A stretch of 64,000 nt of DNA from RAM1 sp041905405 (GTDB lineage: Bacteria > Pseudomonadota > Gammaproteobacteria > Burkholderiales > Burkholderiaceae_C), in assembly GCA_041905405.1 (NCBI GenBank), contig JAYRLC010000007.1, forward strand, positions 1 through 64,000. Reading direction: 5' to 3'. The position numbers were made by a program, and so were the translations under genes. Shown here in pieces: positions 51,656-60,425 of this stretch. The notes under the pieces are model-generated. The model did no database searches and had not been told where the DNA came from. It was given only the letters and a program-made list of their open reading frames with translations. Numbering within the stretch: position 1 is the first letter of the stretch; each line of letters opens with the position of its first letter.

Positions 51656-52672
51656 GTGAAAGCCCCCGCCAAAAAGAAGGCGTCTGCGAAGCCCGTAGCC
51701 AAATCCGCGGCCAAGCCGAAGGCCGCTGCGCCCAAGGCGGCACCCAAGGCAGCCGCCAAGAAGCCGGCAGCCAAAGCCAAGGCGCCGGCAAAACCGGTCG
51801 CCAAGGCCGCCGCCAAGCCGGCTGCCAAGCCTGTCGCCTCCAAAACAGCCAAGCCTGCCGCCAAGGCAGCGGCCAAACCCGTGAAGGCCGCTGCCAAACC
51901 TGTGGCCAAAGCGGTTCCCAAGGCTGCGGTGAAGCCCGCGGCCAAGGCAGCGCCCAAAGCGCCTGTAAAGGTGATGGCCGTGGCGCCCCAAGCACCCAAG
52001 GCTGCCGTAAAATCCGCCGCTCCCGCAATGGCGCCTGTTCCGGCTCCGGTGGTTCCGGTGGCCGCAGAAGCTCCTGCAAGGGCCACCCGGCCCTCGGCCC
52101 GGCTGGCGCAGATTACCGTGCCGTCCATGGCGCAATCGGTGGCCTCCACCGCCGCCAAATCCAGTTATATCCAGACAATGCCCTCTACCGCAGTTCCCCC
52201 GTTGCCCGCCGCCGTGAAGAAAGATCCCAAACTCGCCAACAACTGGAAAAGCAAGCCGGTGGACCAGCTGTCCGACGACGAAGTGCTGGCCATGCCGGAT
52301 GCGGAGTACATGAACGACAAGCAGATGGCGTTCTTCCGCCTGAAGCTGCTCGCACTCAAGCAGGGCATCCTGGACAGCGCCGGCGAGACCACCGAACACC
52401 TGCGCGAAGACACCGTGATCGTTCCCGATCCGGCTGACCGCGCCACGATCGAGGAAGAGCACGCCCTGGAACTGCGTACGCGCGACCGTGAGCGCAAGCT
52501 GCTCAAGAAGATCGAGCAGTCCATTGCCCGCATCGACGCGGGCGACTACGGCTACTGCGACGAGACGGGTGAGCCCATCGGCGTGGGCCGTTTGCTGGCA
52601 CGGCCCACGGCGACCCTGTCGCTGGAAGCGCAGCAGCGCCGCGAGCTCAAGCAGAAGATGTTCGGCGACTGA
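51656..52672 (+). CDS. dksA: DksA-type RNA polymerase-binding protein with long Lys/Ala/Pro histone-like N-terminus
   Basis: 338 residues from the GTG at 51656, with GAGGAG upstream. Residues 1-135 are almost pure Lys/Ala/Pro (PAKKKASAKPVAKSAAKP style repeats, histone H1-like). The conserved DksA part starts about 185: LSDDEVLAMPDAEYMNDKQMAFFRLKLLALKQGIL, then DRATIEEEHALELRTRDRERKLLKKI (coiled coil with acidic tip) and YGYCDETGEPIGVGRLLARPTATLSLEAQQRRE. Only one of the four zinc cysteines remains, as is common outside gammaproteobacteria. DksA works with ppGpp to adjust transcription. A shorter start at the ATG at 52178 would remove the tail; no ribosome site supports it. Confidence 0.85.
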   Translation: MKAPAKKKASAKPVAKSAAKPKAAAPKAAPKAAAKKPAAKAKAPAKPVAKAAAKPAAKPVASKTAKPAAKAAAKPVKAAAKPVAKAVPKAAVKPAAKAAPKAPVKVMAVAPQAPKAAVKSAAPAMAPVPAPVVPVAAEAPARATRPSARLAQITVPSMAQSVASTAAKSSYIQTMPSTAVPPLPAAVKKDPKLANNWKSKPVDQLSDDEVLAMPDAEYMNDKQMAFFRLKLLALKQGILDSAGETTEHLREDTVIVPDPADRATIEEEHALELRTRDRERKLLKKIEQSIARIDAGDYGYCDETGEPIGVGRLLARPTATLSLEAQQRRELKQKMFGD

Positions 52673-52686
52673 CCGGAACACCGCGC

Positions 52687-54579
52687 ATGGCCAAGGACGA
52701 TAACAACGGCATCCTGTCCAAGGTCGTCAAGTTCGTCCGTAACCCGACGACCAACTGGGCCGACCTGGACCAGCAGGAGACCGACCGGGAGAGCACCTAC
52801 TCCAAGCAGATGCTCAAGGAGATGATCGAGCGCAAGCGGCGCAACGACTTCGTGCGCAAGCGCGAGTTCGACATGCTGCGCAAGATGCGGCGCTCCGAGG
52901 TGATGGCGGGGCAGGACCCGGCGGCGCGGCCGTCGTTCTTCCAGAGTTCCATGCCGTCCAAGCCCGACGACCGGGCCATGACGCTCAAGAAGATCGACGA
53001 GATCGAGGCCCAGATGTCCATGCAGTGGTGGAAGACCAAGCATGGCGACTCGTCCATCCGCACCACCAACTTCCCGGCGTCCACGTCGCATGTGGGCACC
53101 ACCAGCATTCCGCTGGAACAGCCCACCAGCCCCAAGCCCTATTCGCGCACCGAGCCGCTGCCGCTGTCCACCGACAAGAGCCCCCACACCCTGCCGCCGC
53201 CGGTGCAGGCGCCGTTGATGCCGCCGTTCATTGCGCCCACGCCGGTGCCCGCGGCCCCCGTCGCGGCGGCGCCTGCCGTGACGGCCGGCACGCCCGCGCC
53301 GGCGCGCGCCCCGATGGCGCCCATGGTCAAGCCGCCGGCGCCGGCCCTGACCCCCGCGTCGCGGGTGCCCGTGGCGGGTTCCAACGCGCAGCCCGCGGCG
53401 CTGGGCGCTCACTACGAAGGGGGCACCACCGGTTTTTCAGCGTCCAAGCTCTTTGCCGTCGACGTCGAGGAATTCGCCCACGACCCCGAACTCGAAGAGG
53501 CATCCATCCGCTTTGCCAATGGCGATGACAAGGGCGCCGAGGCCGGCCTGCTGGAAGTGCTGGGCCCCAAGGGATCGCGTGTGGGCCACGATGAAACCTG
53601 GCTCACGCTGTTCGACCTGTACCGCGCCACGGGCCAGCAGGACCGGTTTGAGACGGCCGCCATCGAATTCGCCGGCCGCTTCGGTCGGTCTGCGCCGCAG
53701 TGGTTCTCCATTCCAGAGGTCGTGGGCCGCATGAGTGCGCCTGCCGCGCCGTCCGCGTCGGCGTCGCAGCAGGCTGCCGACTGGACCTGCCCCGGCACGT
53801 TCGGCACGCAGACGCTGGCCGCATTGAATGCCGCGCTGGCCAAAGCGCCGCCGCCCTGGCGGCTGAGCTGGGTCAAGATCACGGCCATCGAAGAGGCCGC
53901 CGTCGAGCCGCTGACCAAGTTGTTCACGCAATGGGCGGCGCAGCCGGTGCAACTGCGCTTCATCGCGCCCGAGGCGCTGGAGCAGGTGCTTCAGTCGGCC
54001 ACGCCGTCGGGCGACAAGGGCATCAACGCCGCCTGGTGGCGCCTGCGCATGGAGGTGCTGCGCGTCATGCACCGCCCCGACGAATTCGAGCTCGTGGCGC
54101 TGGACTATTGCGTGACCTACGAAGTGTCGCCCCCCTCCTGGGACAGCGCGCGCTGCGAATACAAGCCGCTGCAGGCCGACGGCAGCTACATGGCCGGCCA
54201 CACCATCATCGGCGAAGCCTTCCGCGACTCCATGCCGTCCAGCGTGGGCGCGGGCTACGGGGACACCCAGCTGCAGTCCATGCACTCGCAGATGACGAAC
54301 GTGTCCATGGTCGAGCTTGCGGGCCAGATCCTGGGCGACGCCACCGAGGCGCTGCAGACGCTGGAAGACCGGCTGCTGGGCGCGGACGTCATGGTCATTT
54401 CCTGCGCTCGGCTCATCAGAATCGATTTTTCCGCGGCGGGCACGCTGCTGAACTGGGTGAAGGCGCGCCAGGCCGAAGGCCGCCAGGTGCAGTTCAGCGA
54501 AGTGCACCGCCTGGTGGCCGCCTTCTTCAACGTCATCGGGATCAGCGAGCATTCGCGCGTCGTGCCGCGCACGGACTGA
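52687..54579 (+). CDS. STAS-domain protein with basic N-terminus and disordered linker
   Basis: 630 residues starting 14 bases after dksA. Order: basic helical start (SKVVKFVRNPTTNWADLDQQET, then LKEMIERKRRNDFVRKREFDMLRKMRRSE), a low-complexity Pro/Ala linker (about 165-250), a middle TPR-like part (WLTLFDLYRATGQQDRFETAAIEFAGRFG), and two STAS-like regions, about 375-480 (GTFGTQTLAALNAALAKAPPPWRLSWVKITAIEE) and the C-terminal VMVISCARLIRIDFSAAGTLLNWVKARQAEGR. STAS modules transmit stress or partner signals through phosphorylatable Ser or Asp. Betaproteobacterial, function unknown. Confidence 0.8.
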   Translation: MAKDDNNGILSKVVKFVRNPTTNWADLDQQETDRESTYSKQMLKEMIERKRRNDFVRKREFDMLRKMRRSEVMAGQDPAARPSFFQSSMPSKPDDRAMTLKKIDEIEAQMSMQWWKTKHGDSSIRTTNFPASTSHVGTTSIPLEQPTSPKPYSRTEPLPLSTDKSPHTLPPPVQAPLMPPFIAPTPVPAAPVAAAPAVTAGTPAPARAPMAPMVKPPAPALTPASRVPVAGSNAQPAALGAHYEGGTTGFSASKLFAVDVEEFAHDPELEEASIRFANGDDKGAEAGLLEVLGPKGSRVGHDETWLTLFDLYRATGQQDRFETAAIEFAGRFGRSAPQWFSIPEVVGRMSAPAAPSASASQQAADWTCPGTFGTQTLAALNAALAKAPPPWRLSWVKITAIEEAAVEPLTKLFTQWAAQPVQLRFIAPEALEQVLQSATPSGDKGINAAWWRLRMEVLRVMHRPDEFELVALDYCVTYEVSPPSWDSARCEYKPLQADGSYMAGHTIIGEAFRDSMPSSVGAGYGDTQLQSMHSQMTNVSMVELAGQILGDATEALQTLEDRLLGADVMVISCARLIRIDFSAAGTLLNWVKARQAEGRQVQFSEVHRLVAAFFNVIGISEHSRVVPRTD

Positions 54580-54677
54580 CCCGGCAGTCTCTTTTTTCGC
54601 CCTTTTTCTGACCCGCCGGCCACGGCCTGCCGCACGCGGCGGCTTGTTTTCCTCGCCGGCCAACCCAACTGAAGCAC

Positions 54678-55223
54678 ATGGAACAGTTTCACGGCACGAC
54701 GATCGTCAGCGTGCGGCGCAAGACCGCCAGCGGCTGGCAGGTGGCGATCGGTGGCGACGGCCAGGTCACCCTGGGCAACATCGTCGTCAAGGGATCGGCG
54801 CGCAAGGTGCGCAAGCTCTATCACGACAAGGTGCTCGCCGGCTTTGCCGGTGCCACGGCCGACGCGTTCACGCTGTTCGAGCGTTTCGAGGCCAAGCTCG
54901 AAAAGCACCAGGGCCACCTGGTGCGTTCGGCCATCGAGCTGACGAAAGACTGGCGCACCGACCGCGTGCTGCGCCGGCTGGAGGCCATGCTGGCCGTGGC
55001 CGACAAGGACGCATCGCTCATCATCACCGGTAACGGCGACGTGCTGGAGCCCGAGCACGGCATCATCGCCATCGGCTCCGGCGGTGCATATGCGCAGGCC
55101 GCGGCCAAGGCGCTGGTGGACCACACCGAGCTGCCCGCGCGCGACGTCGTCAAGAAGTCGCTGGAGATCGCTGGCGAGCTGTGCATTTACACCAACATGC
55201 ATCACACGATCGAAACTCTTTGA
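54678..55223 (+). CDS. hslV: ATP-dependent protease peptidase subunit HslV
   Basis: 181 residues. The propeptide MEQFHG is removed to expose Thr7 (HGTTIVSVRR), the N-terminal nucleophile of this proteasome-like threonine protease. Family features: VTLGNIVVKGSARKVRKLYHDKVLAGFAGATADAFTLFERFE, IITGNGDVLEPEHGIIAIGSGGAYAQAAAKAL and ELCIYTNMHHTIETL. HslV dodecamers degrade proteins unfolded by HslU. A perfect palindrome separates it from hslU. Confidence 0.97.
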   Translation: MEQFHGTTIVSVRRKTASGWQVAIGGDGQVTLGNIVVKGSARKVRKLYHDKVLAGFAGATADAFTLFERFEAKLEKHQGHLVRSAIELTKDWRTDRVLRRLEAMLAVADKDASLIITGNGDVLEPEHGIIAIGSGGAYAQAAAKALVDHTELPARDVVKKSLEIAGELCIYTNMHHTIETL

Positions 55224-55226
55224 AAG

Positions 55227-55360
55227 CGGACCTCCGTACGCAGAGGGCGCAGAAATTACGCAGAGGACGCAGAAAAGAAAACCAAAAAATTTGAATTCTT
55301 TTCTTTGAATTCTTTTGCGTCTTCTGCGTAATTTCTGCGCCCTCTGCGTACGGAGGTCCG
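55227..55360. repeat. Perfect 38-bp inverted-repeat element between hslV and hslU
   Basis: The left arm at 55227-55264 begins CGGACCTCCGTACGCAGAGG and ends with TTACGCAGA; the right arm at 55323-55360 is its exact reverse complement over all 38 bases. The similarity continues a further ~12 bases inward with two mismatches. Inside each arm GCGCAGA/ACGCAGA units recur. The 58-base centre is AT-rich with two GAATTCTTTT-like copies. It begins 3 bases after the hslV stop and ends 9 bases before the hslU ATG. A decayed relative lies at 32406-32566. It resembles a MITE or REP-like element. Confidence 0.92.
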
Positions 55361-55369
55361 AACCCAAAC

Positions 55370-56686
55370 ATGTCCTCCATGACCCCCCAGGAAATCGTTT
55401 CCGAACTGGACCGCCACATCGTCGGCCAGCAGCAGGCCAAGCGCGCCGTGGCGATCGCGCTGCGCAACCGCTGGCGCCGCCAGCAGGTCGACGAAAAGCT
55501 GCGCGCCGAGATCACGCCCAAGAACATCCTCATGATCGGCCCCACCGGTGTGGGCAAGACCGAGATCGCGCGCCGCCTGGCCAAGCTCGCCGACGCGCCC
55601 TTCATCAAGGTCGAGGCGACCAAGTTCACCGAGGTGGGCTACGTCGGCAAGGACGTCGATTCCATCATCCGCGACCTGGCCGAGATGGCCGTCAAGCAGA
55701 CGCGCGAGGTCGAGATGCGCAAGATGCGCACGCGTGCCGAGGACGCCGCCGAGGAGCGCATCCTGGACATCCTGATTCCGCCCGCGCGTGGCACGGATGC
55801 GCCAGCCGACGGCACGGCGCGCCAGGCGTTCCGCAAGAAGCTGCGCGAGGGGCAGCTGGACGACAAGGAGATCGAGATCGATCTGGCCGAGCCGCGTCCG
55901 TCGCTGGAGATCATGGGCCCCGCCGGTATGGAGGAGATGACCGAGCAACTGCGCGGCATGTTCAGCAACTTTGGCCAGCCAAAGCGCAAGACGCGCAAGC
56001 TGCGCATCGGCGAGGCCATGAAGCTGCTGGTGGATGAAGAGGCCGCCAAGCTCGTGAATGAGGAAGAGATCCGCACGCAGGCCATCCACAACGCCGAGCA
56101 GAATGGCATCGTCTTCATCGACGAGATCGACAAGGTGGCTTCGCGCAGCGAGACGGGCGGCGCCGAGGTGTCGCGCCAGGGCGTGCAGCGCGACCTGCTG
56201 CCGCTGGTGGAGGGCACGACCGTGTCCACCAAGTACGGCCCCATCAAGACCGATCACATCCTGTTCATCGCCAGCGGCGCCTTCCACCTGGCCAAGCCCA
56301 GCGACCTGGTGCCCGAGCTGCAGGGGCGTTTCCCGATCCGCGTGGAGCTGGGCGCGTTGAGCGTGCAGGACTTCGAGGCGATCCTCACGCAGACCCATGC
56401 GTCGCTGGTCAAGCAGTACCAGGCGTTGCTGGCGACCGAGAACGTCACCATCGAGTTCACGCCCGAAGGCATCACGCGGCTGGCGTCGATTGCGTTCGAG
56501 GTCAACGACCGCACCGAAAACATCGGGGCGCGGCGCCTGTCCACGGTGATGGAGCGGCTGCTGGACGAGGTGAGCTACGACGCGACGCGTCTGTCCGGCA
56601 CCACCGTTGTTGTAGACGCTGCCTACGTGGACGCACGGCTGAAGGAACTCAGCCGCAACGAGGATTTGTCGCGGTACATCCTCTGA
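55370..56686 (+). CDS. hslU: HslU AAA+ unfoldase
   Basis: 438 residues, full length. It starts MSSMTPQEIVSELDRHIVGQQQAKRAVAIALRNRWRR; Walker A GPTGVGKT (57-64), pore loop KFTEVGYVGKD, intermediate I domain (about 110-225), Walker B IVFIDEID (about 246-253), sensor 1 FIASGAFH and sensor 2 region ENIGARRLSTVMERLLDEVS, and the C-terminal LSRNEDLSRYIL that docks into HslV. It hexamerises and feeds proteins to HslV. The upstream palindrome may affect its translation relative to hslV. Confidence 0.97.
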   Translation: MSSMTPQEIVSELDRHIVGQQQAKRAVAIALRNRWRRQQVDEKLRAEITPKNILMIGPTGVGKTEIARRLAKLADAPFIKVEATKFTEVGYVGKDVDSIIRDLAEMAVKQTREVEMRKMRTRAEDAAEERILDILIPPARGTDAPADGTARQAFRKKLREGQLDDKEIEIDLAEPRPSLEIMGPAGMEEMTEQLRGMFSNFGQPKRKTRKLRIGEAMKLLVDEEAAKLVNEEEIRTQAIHNAEQNGIVFIDEIDKVASRSETGGAEVSRQGVQRDLLPLVEGTTVSTKYGPIKTDHILFIASGAFHLAKPSDLVPELQGRFPIRVELGALSVQDFEAILTQTHASLVKQYQALLATENVTIEFTPEGITRLASIAFEVNDRTENIGARRLSTVMERLLDEVSYDATRLSGTTVVVDAAYVDARLKELSRNEDLSRYIL

Positions 56687-57028
56687 GTGTTTGCCGCCCG
56701 CCGCGAAGCAGGACCCCGTCAGTCCACCAAGGGGCACACCGCCCACGTGGCTTTGCCGCGAGGTAGTAGCGAGCCAAAGCACGGTGCACCAAAAAATCTC
56801 ACCCATCACTTTCACACCCCTCGCTAAGTGCTTAATTTAGAACGACATTCAAGCTTGTTGCAGATGCAAAAACGCTCCTAAGTCGTTGATTTCATTGCAA
56901 AAATTTGTAGCCAGACCTACCAATACGCTGGTGTTTGCTGATACAGTGCAAAAAAGTGCAATTAAGTGGTGAAAAGTGCCTTCGGCGCTTCCATTTGAGG
57001 GCACGTCTTGCGAAGAGGGTGCACTGGC
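56687..57028 (+). promoter_or_regulatory. Intergenic region between hslU and mraZ
   Basis: 342 bases without a gene. The first ~100 bases are GC-rich and include an imperfect hairpin (GGCTTTGCCGC near 56749 with GCGAGCCAAAG near 56769), possibly the end of the hslU transcript, without a T-tract. From about 56790 it becomes AT-rich, with several ATTGCAAAAA and GTGCTTAATTT-type stretches that probably carry the promoter of the division cluster, and ends with four MraZ boxes (56945-56979). Confidence 0.55.
56945..56979 (+). promoter_or_regulatory. MraZ operator: four AGTG(C/G) boxes with 10-bp period
   Basis: AGTGC at 56945, AGTGC at 56955, AGTGG at 56965 and AGTGC at 56975, each separated by exactly five bases (AAAAA, AATTA, TGAAA). 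MraZ binds direct repeats of a pentamer with 5-base gaps (TGGGN in E. coli) upstream of its own gene. The array ends 50 bases before the mraZ start, as expected for autoregulation of the dcw cluster. Confidence 0.85.
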
Positions 57029-57457
57029 GTGTTTCAAGGGGCTTCGTCTCTGAGTCTGGATGCGAAGGGTCGGCTGTCTGTGCCGACCCGGCATCGTGAC
57101 GTCCTGAGCGCAACCGCCCAGAGCCAGCTCACGATCACCAAGCACCCGCACGGCTGCCTCATGATCTTCCCGCGCCCGGAATGGGAGAAATTCCGCGAGC
57201 GCATCGCCAACCTGCCCATGTCCGCCCAGTGGTGGAAGCGCGTCTTCCTGGGCAACGCCATGGACGTGGAGCTGGACGGCACGGGCCGCGTGCTGATCTC
57301 CCCCGAGCTGCGCGAGGCCGCCGGCATATCGAAGGAGACCATGCTGCTGGGCATGGGCAACCACTTCGAGTTGTGGGACAAGGCGACCTACGACGCCAAG
57401 GAGGCCGAGGCGATGCAGGGTGAGATGCCCGACGTCTTCAAGGACTTCTCTTTCTGA
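57029..57457 (+). CDS. mraZ: MraZ, transcriptional regulator of the division cluster
   Basis: 142 residues from the GTG at 57029, which gives the family N-terminus FQGASSLSLDAKGRLSVPTRHRD; GAGGG lies 9 bases upstream. Two SpoVT/AbrB-like halves each contain a DxxGR motif: LDAKGRLSVP and LDGTGRVLISPELREAAGI. It forms a ring and represses or tunes the mraZ-mraY operon through the repeated boxes upstream. rsmH follows 9 bases later. Confidence 0.95.
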   Translation: MFQGASSLSLDAKGRLSVPTRHRDVLSATAQSQLTITKHPHGCLMIFPRPEWEKFRERIANLPMSAQWWKRVFLGNAMDVELDGTGRVLISPELREAAGISKETMLLGMGNHFELWDKATYDAKEAEAMQGEMPDVFKDFSF

Positions 57458-57466
57458 AGGCAGACG

Positions 57467-58393
57467 GTGGACACCCCATGGCAACACACCACCGTCTTGT
57501 TGAACGAAGCAGTCGATGCCCTTCTCGGGAACGCTTCGGTCAGCAATCCGGATTCAACGTACGTCGACGCGACCTTCGGCCGCGGCGGCCACTCGCGCCT
57601 GATCCTGTCCAGGCTGGGCCCTCGGGACCGCCTGGTGGCCTTCGACAAGGACCCCGACGCCATTGCAGAAGCCTCGCGCATCACGGATGCGCGTTTTTCC
57701 ATCCGCCACGAGGGTTTCCGGCATCTGGGCGAACTGCCTGCCGGCAGCGTGGCGGGCGTGCTGATGGACCTGGGCGTGAGTTCGCCGCAGATCGACAACC
57801 CGGCGCGCGGCTTCAGTTTCCGATTCGACGGCCCGCTGGACATGCGCATGGACACCACGCGCGGCGAGAGCGTGGCCGACTGGCTGGCAACGGCGGAAGT
57901 TCAACAGATCGCGGAGGTGATTCGTGACTATGGCGAAGAACGGTTTGCTGTTCAGATTGCAAAGGCGATTGCTGCTCGCCGACAAGAGCGGGGCGCAATT
58001 TCAACCACCGCCGAGCTGGCCCAGCTCGTGGCTGGCACGGTCAAAACCCGCGAGCCGGGCCAGGACCCTGCAACGCGCACATTTCAGGCTCTTCGGATTT
58101 TCATCAACGCCGAGCTTGAAGAGCTGCAACAGGCGCTAGAGGCCAGCCTTGACATCCTTCAACCCGGGGGCCGACTTGTGGTGATCAGTTTCCACTCGCT
58201 GGAAGACCGCATCGTCAAGCAGTTCATCGCCGCGAATTCGCGCGAGGTGTTCGACCGCCGAGCGCCGTTCGCGCCGCCCAAGGCCATGAAGCTCAACGCG
58301 CTGGACCGCATCAAGCCGTCGGCCGAAGAGGTGGCCACCAACCCGCGTTCGCGCAGCGCGATCATGCGGGTGGCGCAAAGGACATCGGCATGA
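57467..58393 (+). CDS. rsmH: 16S rRNA m4C1402 methyltransferase RsmH
   Basis: 308 residues, GTG start. N-terminal TTVLLNEAVDALL, SAM-binding YVDATFGRGGHSRLILSRLG, GVLMDLGVSSPQIDNPARGFSFRFDGPLDMRMD, and C-terminal LVVISFHSLEDRIVKQF and NPRSRSAIMRVAQR. It methylates N4 of C1402 in 16S rRNA, the ribosomal P site. Stop overlaps the ftsL ATG (ATGA). Confidence 0.97.
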   Translation: MDTPWQHTTVLLNEAVDALLGNASVSNPDSTYVDATFGRGGHSRLILSRLGPRDRLVAFDKDPDAIAEASRITDARFSIRHEGFRHLGELPAGSVAGVLMDLGVSSPQIDNPARGFSFRFDGPLDMRMDTTRGESVADWLATAEVQQIAEVIRDYGEERFAVQIAKAIAARRQERGAISTTAELAQLVAGTVKTREPGQDPATRTFQALRIFINAELEELQQALEASLDILQPGGRLVVISFHSLEDRIVKQFIAANSREVFDRRAPFAPPKAMKLNALDRIKPSAEEVATNPRSRSAIMRVAQRTSA

Positions 58394-58692
58394 CCCGGCT
58401 TAACCTCGTCCTGCTGCTGGCTGTCATCGCCAGCTCGCTGTACCTGGTGCGCACCCAGTACGAGTCGCGCCGCCTCTTCACGGAGATCGACCGCGCGCAG
58501 GCCGAGTCGCGCCGGCTCGAGGTCGAGGCCGAGCAGCTCATGGTGGAAAAGCGCGCGCAGGCCACGCCGGGCCGCGTGGAAAAGCTGGCGCGCGAGCAGC
58601 TGCAGATGCGCACGGCCACGCCGGCCATCACGCAGTACGTGCAGTACACCGCGCCTCAGGGCGCCGCCGCGTCTGCAGGAGGCAAGCCGTGA
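58390..58692 (+). CDS. ftsL: Cell division protein FtsL
   Basis: 100 residues: short N-terminus, one membrane helix (LVLLLAVIASSLYLVRT), then a periplasmic coiled coil (DRAQAESRRLEVEAEQLMVEKRAQA) ending TPAITQYVQYTAP. It links FtsB/FtsQ to FtsWI at the septum. ATGA overlaps on both sides (rsmH and ftsI). Confidence 0.95.
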   Translation: MTRLNLVLLLAVIASSLYLVRTQYESRRLFTEIDRAQAESRRLEVEAEQLMVEKRAQATPGRVEKLAREQLQMRTATPAITQYVQYTAPQGAAASAGGKP

Positions 58693-60425
58693 GCAGCCGC
58701 AGCGTCCTGTACACGTCCAGCCCGCTGCTGGCCAGCAAAACGCCCGTGTGGCGCAGCAAATTCATCGTCGCGGCCATTGCGCTGGGCTTTGCGGGGCTGG
58801 CCGCGCGCGCGGCCTGGGTGCAGGTGTTCGGCAACGACTTCTTCCGCAAGCAGGGCGAAGTGCGCTTTGCCCGCACGCTGGAGCTGCCGGCCAACCGCGG
58901 CCGCATCCTGGACCGCAACGGGCTGCTGCTGGCCACGTCGGTGCCCGCGCCCAGCATCTGGGCCATCCCCGAGGACGTGGACGCCACCGCCGCGCAGCTC
59001 ACGCAACTGGCCAAGCTGCTGGAAATGCCCCTGGCCGACCTGAAGAGGCGGCTGGACGACGAGGACAAAACCTTCGTCTGGCTCAAGCGCCAGGTGGATG
59101 AAACGGTGGCGCACAAGATCACCGAGCTGAATATCAAGGGCATCTACCAGCGCAAGGAATACCGGCGCAAGTACCCCGAAGGCGAGGCCGCCGCACACGT
59201 GGTGGGCTTCACCAACGTCGAAAACAACGGCCAGGAGGGCGTGGAGCTGTCCTTCAACGGCGAGCTGGCAGGCCGCGCCGGCTCGCGCCGCGTCATCAAG
59301 GACCGCCTGGGCCGCGTGGTGGAAGGCGTGGGCGAGCAGACCCCGCCCGTGGATGGCCGCGACCTGCAGCTGTCCATCGACAGCAAGGTGCAGTTCTTCG
59401 CCTACCAGAAGCTGCGCGACGCGGTGCTGGCCAACAAGGCCAAGGCCGGCAGCGTGGTGGTGCTGGACACGGCCACGGGCGAAGTGCTGGCACTGGCCAA
59501 CTACCCCAGCTACAACCCGGACCGGCGCCAGAACCTGACGGGCGAGCAGCTGCGCAACCGCGCGCTGACCGACACCTTCGAGCCCGGCTCCACCATGAAG
59601 CCCATCACCGTGGCCGCCGCGCTGGAGCTGGGTCGCGTGAAGCACAACACCATCATCGACACCACGCCCGGGCGCTACAGCATGGGCGGATTCACCATCA
59701 ACGACACGCACAACTACGGCGTGCTCGACGTGGACGGCGTGATCCAGAAGTCCAGCAACGTGGGTGCGCTCAAGATCGCGCAGCGCATGACGCCCAAGGA
59801 AATGTGGGACGTGTATTCGGCGCTGGGCTACGGCCAGAAGCCGCAGATCGCCTTCCCCGGCGCGGTGCCGGGGCGGCTGCGGCCCTACAAGAGCTGGAAG
59901 CCCATCGAGCAGGCGACCATGTCCTACGGCTACGGGCTGTCGGCGTCGCTGTTCCAGATGGCGCGTTCGTACACGGCGTTCGCGCACGACGGCGCGATCA
60001 TTCCCGCCACCATGCTCAAGAGCGACACGCCGGCCACCGGCGTGCCGGTGTTTTCGGCCGAGCATGCGGCCCAGGTACGCCACATGCTCTGGCTGGCCGC
60101 AGGGCCGGGCGGCACGGGCCAGAAGGCGCAGACCGTGGGGTATTCGGTGGGCGGCAAGTCCGGCACGGCGCGCAAGCAGGTGGGCAAGAGCTATGCCGCG
60201 GGCAAGTACCGGTCGTGGTTCACCGGCATGGCGCCCATCGACAAGCCGCGCATCATCGTTGCCGTGATGATCGACGAGCCCAGCGCCGGCCAATACTACG
60301 GCGGCACCGTGGCCGGTCCCGTGTTCAGCGAAGTGGTGCAGCAGACGCTGCGCATGATGGGCGTGCAGCCGGACATGGCCGTCAAGCCCCAGATCGTGGC
60401 CGACGGCGTGCAGGAGTCGTTCTGA
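58689..60425 (+). CDS. ftsI: Penicillin-binding protein 3 (FtsI)
   Basis: 578 residues. One N-terminal membrane helix (FIVAAIALGFAGLAARAAWVQV), pedestal domain (GRILDRNGLLLATSVPAPSIWA), and transpeptidase domain with the nucleophile in STMK (Ser about 301, in FEPGSTMKPITVAAALE), SSN (about 354) and KSGTARK (about 489). It cross-links septal peptidoglycan and is the target of beta-lactams. It starts with a GTG overlapping ftsL and ends in a TGATG overlap with murE. Confidence 0.97.
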   Translation: MSSRSVLYTSSPLLASKTPVWRSKFIVAAIALGFAGLAARAAWVQVFGNDFFRKQGEVRFARTLELPANRGRILDRNGLLLATSVPAPSIWAIPEDVDATAAQLTQLAKLLEMPLADLKRRLDDEDKTFVWLKRQVDETVAHKITELNIKGIYQRKEYRRKYPEGEAAAHVVGFTNVENNGQEGVELSFNGELAGRAGSRRVIKDRLGRVVEGVGEQTPPVDGRDLQLSIDSKVQFFAYQKLRDAVLANKAKAGSVVVLDTATGEVLALANYPSYNPDRRQNLTGEQLRNRALTDTFEPGSTMKPITVAAALELGRVKHNTIIDTTPGRYSMGGFTINDTHNYGVLDVDGVIQKSSNVGALKIAQRMTPKEMWDVYSALGYGQKPQIAFPGAVPGRLRPYKSWKPIEQATMSYGYGLSASLFQMARSYTAFAHDGAIIPATMLKSDTPATGVPVFSAEHAAQVRHMLWLAAGPGGTGQKAQTVGYSVGGKSGTARKQVGKSYAAGKYRSWFTGMAPIDKPRIIVAVMIDEPSAGQYYGGTVAGPVFSEVVQQTLRMMGVQPDMAVKPQIVADGVQESF

